Shown here: piece by piece, positions 60,882 through 64,000 of the stretch | Layout: each line of letters begins with the position of its first letter | Position numbering within the stretch: the stretch's first letter is position 1 | Assembly: GCA_963846005.1 (NCBI GenBank) | Contig: CAWJUH010000005.1 | Location: forward strand, 124,001-188,000 | DNA from: CAVSUR01 sp963846005 | GTDB lineage: Bacteria > Actinomycetota > Actinomycetes > Streptosporangiales > Streptosporangiaceae | DNA: 64,000 bases | Direction of reading: 5' to 3' | Position numbers and translations under genes: made by a program | The notes under the pieces: model-generated | What the model was told of the DNA's origin: nothing | Database searches by the model: none | What the model saw: only the letters and a program-made list of their open reading frames with translations

Positions 60882-61474
60882 AGGCCGTCAAGCAAGTCGC
60901 CGGCCGGGCCGTGGCCCTGGACCGGCACGATGTCGACACCGACCAGATCATCCCCGCCTCCTGGCTGAAACGGGTCAGCCGCACCGGCTTCGCCCCAGGC
61001 CTGTTCGGGGCCTGGCGCGAGGACCCGTCGTTCGTGCTGAACCACCCGGACGCCGGCCAGGCCAAGATCCTGGTCGCCGGGGCCAACTTCGGCTGCGGGT
61101 CGTCCCGCGAGCACGCGGTCTGGGCATTGCAGGACTTCGGCTTCGCCGCCGTCGTCGCGCCGAGCTTCGCCGACATCTTCCGCGGCAACGCGGTCAGCTC
61201 AGGGCTGGTCCCGGCGCAGGCCGGCGCGGACGCGGTGGCGAGGATCTTCGCAGCGCTGGCCGCCGACCCGGCCGCTGAGGTCGTGGTGGATGTCGCGGCG
61301 CGCGCCGTGTCGGTGCCGTCGGCGGGGATCAGCGAGCCGTTCGCGCTGGCGGACTACGACCGGTGGCGGCTGCTGGAGGGCCTGGACGACATCGCGGTCA
61401 CGTTGCGGCACGAGGACGCCATCACGGCACACGAGGCGCGGCGGCCTGACTGGCTGCCCGCGCTGCCGGGCTGA
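60878..61474 (+). CDS. leuD: 3-isopropylmalate dehydratase small subunit
   Basis: 198 residues. HDVDTDQIIPASWLKRVSRTGFAPGLFGAWREDPSFVLN, ILVAGANFGCGSSREHAVWALQDFGFAAVVAPSFADIFRGNAVSSGLVP (swivel domain with the substrate-binding GSSREHA) and a C-terminal LLEGLDDIAVTLRHEDAITAHEA are all standard. ATG 60878 overlaps leuC. The ilvB leader begins about 180 bp downstream, so leuCD and ilvBN are adjacent but separately controlled. Confidence 0.96.
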   Translation: MKAVKQVAGRAVALDRHDVDTDQIIPASWLKRVSRTGFAPGLFGAWREDPSFVLNHPDAGQAKILVAGANFGCGSSREHAVWALQDFGFAAVVAPSFADIFRGNAVSSGLVPAQAGADAVARIFAALAADPAAEVVVDVAARAVSVPSAGISEPFALADYDRWRLLEGLDDIAVTLRHEDAITAHEARRPDWLPALPG

Positions 61475-61658
61475 CGCCCGGCCCATGCCCGGTGCTGGCG
61501 GTTAATGCCTGGTGAAAGCGGCCGCCGTGCGCCGATCGTGGGGTATGGTGTTCCCCAAGTGTCAGCGCGCGGGCTGCGGCCTGCACGACTAGCGACACGG
61601 GCGGCCTGCGGGCCCGCGCCCGTGCCCGGCAGCCACGCCCCCGAGGGAGACCATCGCC

Positions 61659-61700
61659 GTGATCCGGCCCGATCAGTTCCTGGTAATTCTCATCACGTAG
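61659..61700 (+). CDS. ilvB leader peptide (branched-chain amino acid codons)
   Basis: GTG 61659, with GAGGGAGA 8-9 nt upstream, encodes MIRPDQFLVILIT and stops at TAG 61698-61700. The run Leu-Val-Ile-Leu-Ile would stall ribosomes when leucine, valine or isoleucine tRNAs are uncharged. The stop codon forms part of the following hairpin. This is the classical arrangement of an ilv attenuator and is too short for routine gene finding. Confidence 0.9.
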   Translation: MIRPDQFLVILIT

Positions 61701-61728
61701 CGCGAACCGCTCCCCGGGTTCGCGCTAC
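61697..61728 (+). promoter_or_regulatory. Leader hairpin of the ilvB attenuator
   Basis: Arms 61697-61708 and 61717-61728 are a perfect 12-bp stem (GTAGCGCGAACC with its reverse complement) around an 8-nt loop. The left arm contains the leader peptide's stop codon, so ribosome position decides whether this pause/anti-terminator-type structure forms before the terminator. Confidence 0.8.
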
Positions 61729-61730
61729 CA

Positions 61731-61761
61731 CCTCTTTGCCGAGACGGCAGAGAGGTTTTTT
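61731..61761 (+). terminator. Intrinsic terminator of the ilvB attenuator
   Basis: CCTCTTTGCCG (61731-61741) pairs with CGGCAGAGAGG (61745-61755) across an AGA loop (one G-U), followed by six T (61756-61761). A U-run terminator is exceptional in so GC-rich a sequence. It ends transcription before ilvB unless the leader peptide stalls. Confidence 0.92.
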
Positions 61762-61812
61762 GTTGGCAGCACCACCCCGATAGCCAGCGCCACCTTCAGG
61801 AAGGAACATCCC

Positions 61813-63609
61813 GTGCAGCTCACCGGAGCCCAGGCGCTCGTCCGCAGCCTGGAGCAGCAGGGCGTCGACGTCGTCTTCGGCTTGCCCGGCGGCGCCATCC
61901 TGCCCGCCTATGACCCGCTCAGGTCATCCACGCTCCGGCACGTGCTGGTCCGGCACGAGCAGGGCGCCGGTCACGCCGCCGAGGGCTACGCCTGGGCGAC
62001 CGGCCGCACCGGGGTGTGCATGGTCACCAGCGGCCCGGGCGCGACCAACCTGGTCACCGCCCTCGCCGACGCCTACATGGACTCGGTGCCGATGGTCGCC
62101 ATCACCGGCCAGGTCGGCACGCCGATGATCGGCACCGACGCGTTCCAGGAAGCCGACATCACCGGCATCACGCTGCCGGTGACCAAGCACAACGAGCTGG
62201 TGACCAACGTGGAGCGGATCCCGGCCGCGATCGCCGAGGCGTTCCACATCGCCGCCACCGGCCGTCCCGGCCCGGTGCTGGTCGACTTGCCCAAGGACAT
62301 CCTGCAGGCCGAGGGGGCCTGGCACTGGCCGCCGGCCCTGGACCTGCCCGGCTACAAGCTGCCCGGAGCGCCCGACAACGCCGCGATCGCGCAGGCCGCG
62401 CGGCTGCTGCGGGCCGCCCGGCGGCCGGTGCTGTACGCCGGCGGCGGGGTGATCAAGTCCGGCGCGCACGCCGAGCTGCTCGCCCTCGCCGAGCTGGCCC
62501 AGGCGCCGGTCACCACCACGCTGATGGCCCGCGGCGCGTTCCCCGACCCGCACCCGCTCGCGCTCGGCATGCCGGGCATGCACGGCTGCTACCCGGCCGT
62601 GGCCGCGCTGCAGGAGGCCGACCTGCTGGTGGCGCTCGGGGCCAGGTTCGACGACCGGGTCACCGGCAGGCTGGCCGACTTCGCGCCCCGCGCCAAGATC
62701 GTGCACGCCGACATCGACCCGGCCGAGATCGGCAAGAACCGCATCCCGGACGTGGCCATCACCGGCGACCTGCGCCCCGCCGTGGCCGGGCTGCGCGACG
62801 CGCTGGCCGGGCTGGTCTCCGCCGAGGGGCCGCCGGACACCCGGGCCTGGATCGCGGTCACCGACCGGTGGAAGCGCCAGTTCCCGCTGCGCTACACCCA
62901 GGAACCGGGCGGCCCGCTCAAGCCGCAGTACGTGACCGAGCGGCTGTCCGCGCTGACCGGCGGCAACGCGGTCGTGGTGGCCGGCGTCGGCCAGCACCAG
63001 ATGCACGCCGCGCAGCACTACTCGTTCACCAAGCCGCGCAGCTGGATCAACTCCGGCGGCCTCGGCACGATGGGCTTCGCGGTGCCCGCCGCGATGGGCG
63101 CGCAGGTCGGCCGGCCGGGCGAGACGGTGGTCGCGATCGACGGCGACGGCTGCTTCCAGATGACCGCGCAGGAGCTCGCCACCTGCGCGATCGAGAAGCT
63201 GCCGATCAAGGTCATGCTGTTCAACAACGGCTTCCTCGGCATGGTCCGGCAGTGGCAGGAGCTGTTCTACGACGAGCGGTACTCGGAGGTGGAGCTGGGC
63301 ACCGCCATCCCCGACTACGTCAAGCTGGCCGAGGCCTACGGCTGCGCCGGACTGCGCTGCGAGCGGCCCGAGGACGTCGACGCCACCCTCGACAAGGCGC
63401 TCGCGGTCACCGACACGCCGGTGGTCGTGGACTTCCGGGTGCACGACCGGGAGGGCGTGTTCCCGATGGTGCCGGCCGGCCAGAGCAACGACCAGATCGT
63501 GCTCGGCCCCGAGTTCACCGAGGCCGAGCAGCGCGCCGCCCGGCTGCGCGAGATGAGCGAGATTTCCGACTCCGGGAGGGCGCTGCCCGCTGAAAGGACG
63601 AGCCGATGA
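61813..63609 (+). CDS. ilvB: Acetolactate synthase large subunit
   Basis: 598 residues. GVDVVFGLPGGAILPAYD, VRHEQGAGHAAEGYAWATG (catalytic Glu), TSGPGATNLVTALADAYMDSVPMVAITGQV, a central FAD region (LVALGARFDDRVTG) and a TPP motif (AIDGDGCFQMTAQELATCAIEKLPIKVMLFNNGFLGMVRQWQ) are complete. It makes acetolactate or acetohydroxybutyrate in Ile/Val/Leu synthesis. GTG 61813 has AGGAAGGA at 61798-61805. Its stop overlaps the ilvN ATG. Expression is set by the upstream attenuator. Confidence 0.97.
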   Translation: MQLTGAQALVRSLEQQGVDVVFGLPGGAILPAYDPLRSSTLRHVLVRHEQGAGHAAEGYAWATGRTGVCMVTSGPGATNLVTALADAYMDSVPMVAITGQVGTPMIGTDAFQEADITGITLPVTKHNELVTNVERIPAAIAEAFHIAATGRPGPVLVDLPKDILQAEGAWHWPPALDLPGYKLPGAPDNAAIAQAARLLRAARRPVLYAGGGVIKSGAHAELLALAELAQAPVTTTLMARGAFPDPHPLALGMPGMHGCYPAVAALQEADLLVALGARFDDRVTGRLADFAPRAKIVHADIDPAEIGKNRIPDVAITGDLRPAVAGLRDALAGLVSAEGPPDTRAWIAVTDRWKRQFPLRYTQEPGGPLKPQYVTERLSALTGGNAVVVAGVGQHQMHAAQHYSFTKPRSWINSGGLGTMGFAVPAAMGAQVGRPGETVVAIDGDGCFQMTAQELATCAIEKLPIKVMLFNNGFLGMVRQWQELFYDERYSEVELGTAIPDYVKLAEAYGCAGLRCERPEDVDATLDKALAVTDTPVVVDFRVHDREGVFPMVPAGQSNDQIVLGPEFTEAEQRAARLREMSEISDSGRALPAERTSR

Positions 63610-64000
63610 GCACTCACACCCTGTCGGTCCTGGTGGAGAACAAGCCGGGCGTGCTCACCCATGTGGCCGGGCTGTTCTCCCGCCGGGCGTTCAACATCAC
63701 CTCGCTCGCGGTCGGCCCGACGGAGGACGACCGGGTCAGCCGGATGACGATCGTGGTCGACGGCGCGTCCACGCCGGTCGAGCAGGTGATCAGGCAGCTG
63801 GAGAAGCTGGTCCGGGTGCTCAAGGTGGTGGAGCTGGAGGACGGCGCCGCGGTCGAGCGCGAGCTGGCCCTGATCAAGGTCCCGGCCGGCCCGCAGGTGC
63901 GCAGCCAGCTGCTGGAGGTCGCGGCCGTGTTCGGCGCGGCCGTGGTCGACCTGACCCCGGACACGCTGATCCTGGAGTCGGTGAGCGGCCCCGGCAAGCT
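63606..64000 (+). CDS. ilvN: Acetolactate synthase small (regulatory) subunit, 3' end outside window
   Basis: 131 codons are visible. THTLSVLVENKPGVLTHVAGLFSRRAFNITSLAVGPTEDDRVSRMTIVV is an ACT domain binding valine for feedback inhibition. VEQVIRQLEKLVRVLKVVELEDGAAVERELALIKV begins the second domain. ATG 63606 overlaps the ilvB stop (ATGA). The chain, normally ~170 residues, continues beyond base 64000; ilvC would be the expected next gene. Confidence 0.95.
   Translation, partial: MSTHTLSVLVENKPGVLTHVAGLFSRRAFNITSLAVGPTEDDRVSRMTIVVDGASTPVEQVIRQLEKLVRVLKVVELEDGAAVERELALIKVPAGPQVRSQLLEVAAVFGAAVVDLTPDTLILESVSGPGK

Overview
The window is very GC-rich. Its markers are actinobacterial: GTG and TTG starts, PspC/LuxR two-component genes, DevS-like kinases, many STAS and SpoIIE phosphatase genes, and an ilvB leader peptide. 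I read it as a filamentous or soil actinomycete, possibly Streptosporangiales-like, but the order cannot be fixed from this sequence alone. No tRNA, rRNA, CRISPR array, integrase or insertion sequence is visible, so it looks like chromosomal backbone plus lineage-specific accessory genes.

Layout. 1-8.3 kb: two membrane glycosyltransferase-like genes (minus), a STAS protein, a TMEM175-like channel, a Baeyer-Villiger-type monooxygenase, an MFS exporter, and a HipA-like kinase coupled to a DUF3037 protein. 8.3-12.5 kb: a Clp_N-only protein divergent from a helix-turn-helix gene, with a G-quadruplex run and a palindrome between them, then a sugar/acid MFS carrier. 12.9-28.9 kb: a partner-switching signalling island with two multidomain PP2C (SpoIIE) phosphatases, a DevS-like kinase, a MEDS-HATPase switch kinase and several STAS antagonists. 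It also holds a LarA-like epimerase facing a mannitol/aldonate dehydrogenase. 28.9-36.9 kb: iolB, DUF2127, a broken MFS gene, a broken SnoaL-like gene, DUF1003, an MgtE-N/CBS protein and a broken S53 peptidase. 37-42.7 kb: central sugar metabolism (rpiA, class I fructose-bisphosphate aldolase, gnd, pgi) and a luciferase-like oxidoreductase. 42.8-46 kb: small genes, an ArsR-SRPBCC regulator with a perfect 28-bp operator, and an aminoglycoside phosphotransferase homologue. 46-49.6 kb: a PspC kinase/LuxR regulator system with PspC and DUF1707 partners. 49.8-58 kb: oxidoreductases, a secreted protein, a membrane protein, methionine aminopeptidase and an AceE/transketolase-like enzyme. 58.5-64 kb: IclR regulator, leuC-leuD, an ilv attenuator, ilvB and the start of ilvN.

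Two features cut across the window. First, several genes end inside short tandem repeats that copy the stop codon itself: periods of 21, 20, 16, 17 and 17 bp near 10.5, 28.4, 42.7, 50.9 and 55.5 kb. Second, at least seven otherwise well-conserved genes carry single-base frame breaks (near 15.27, 25.88, 31.38, 32.45, 35.89, 36.48 and 38.25 kb, with another probable one near 17.9 kb). This means either residual sequencing error in a GC-rich draft assembly or a real burden of decay; the reads would decide. Functions are assigned from recognisable motifs only; no database search was run.
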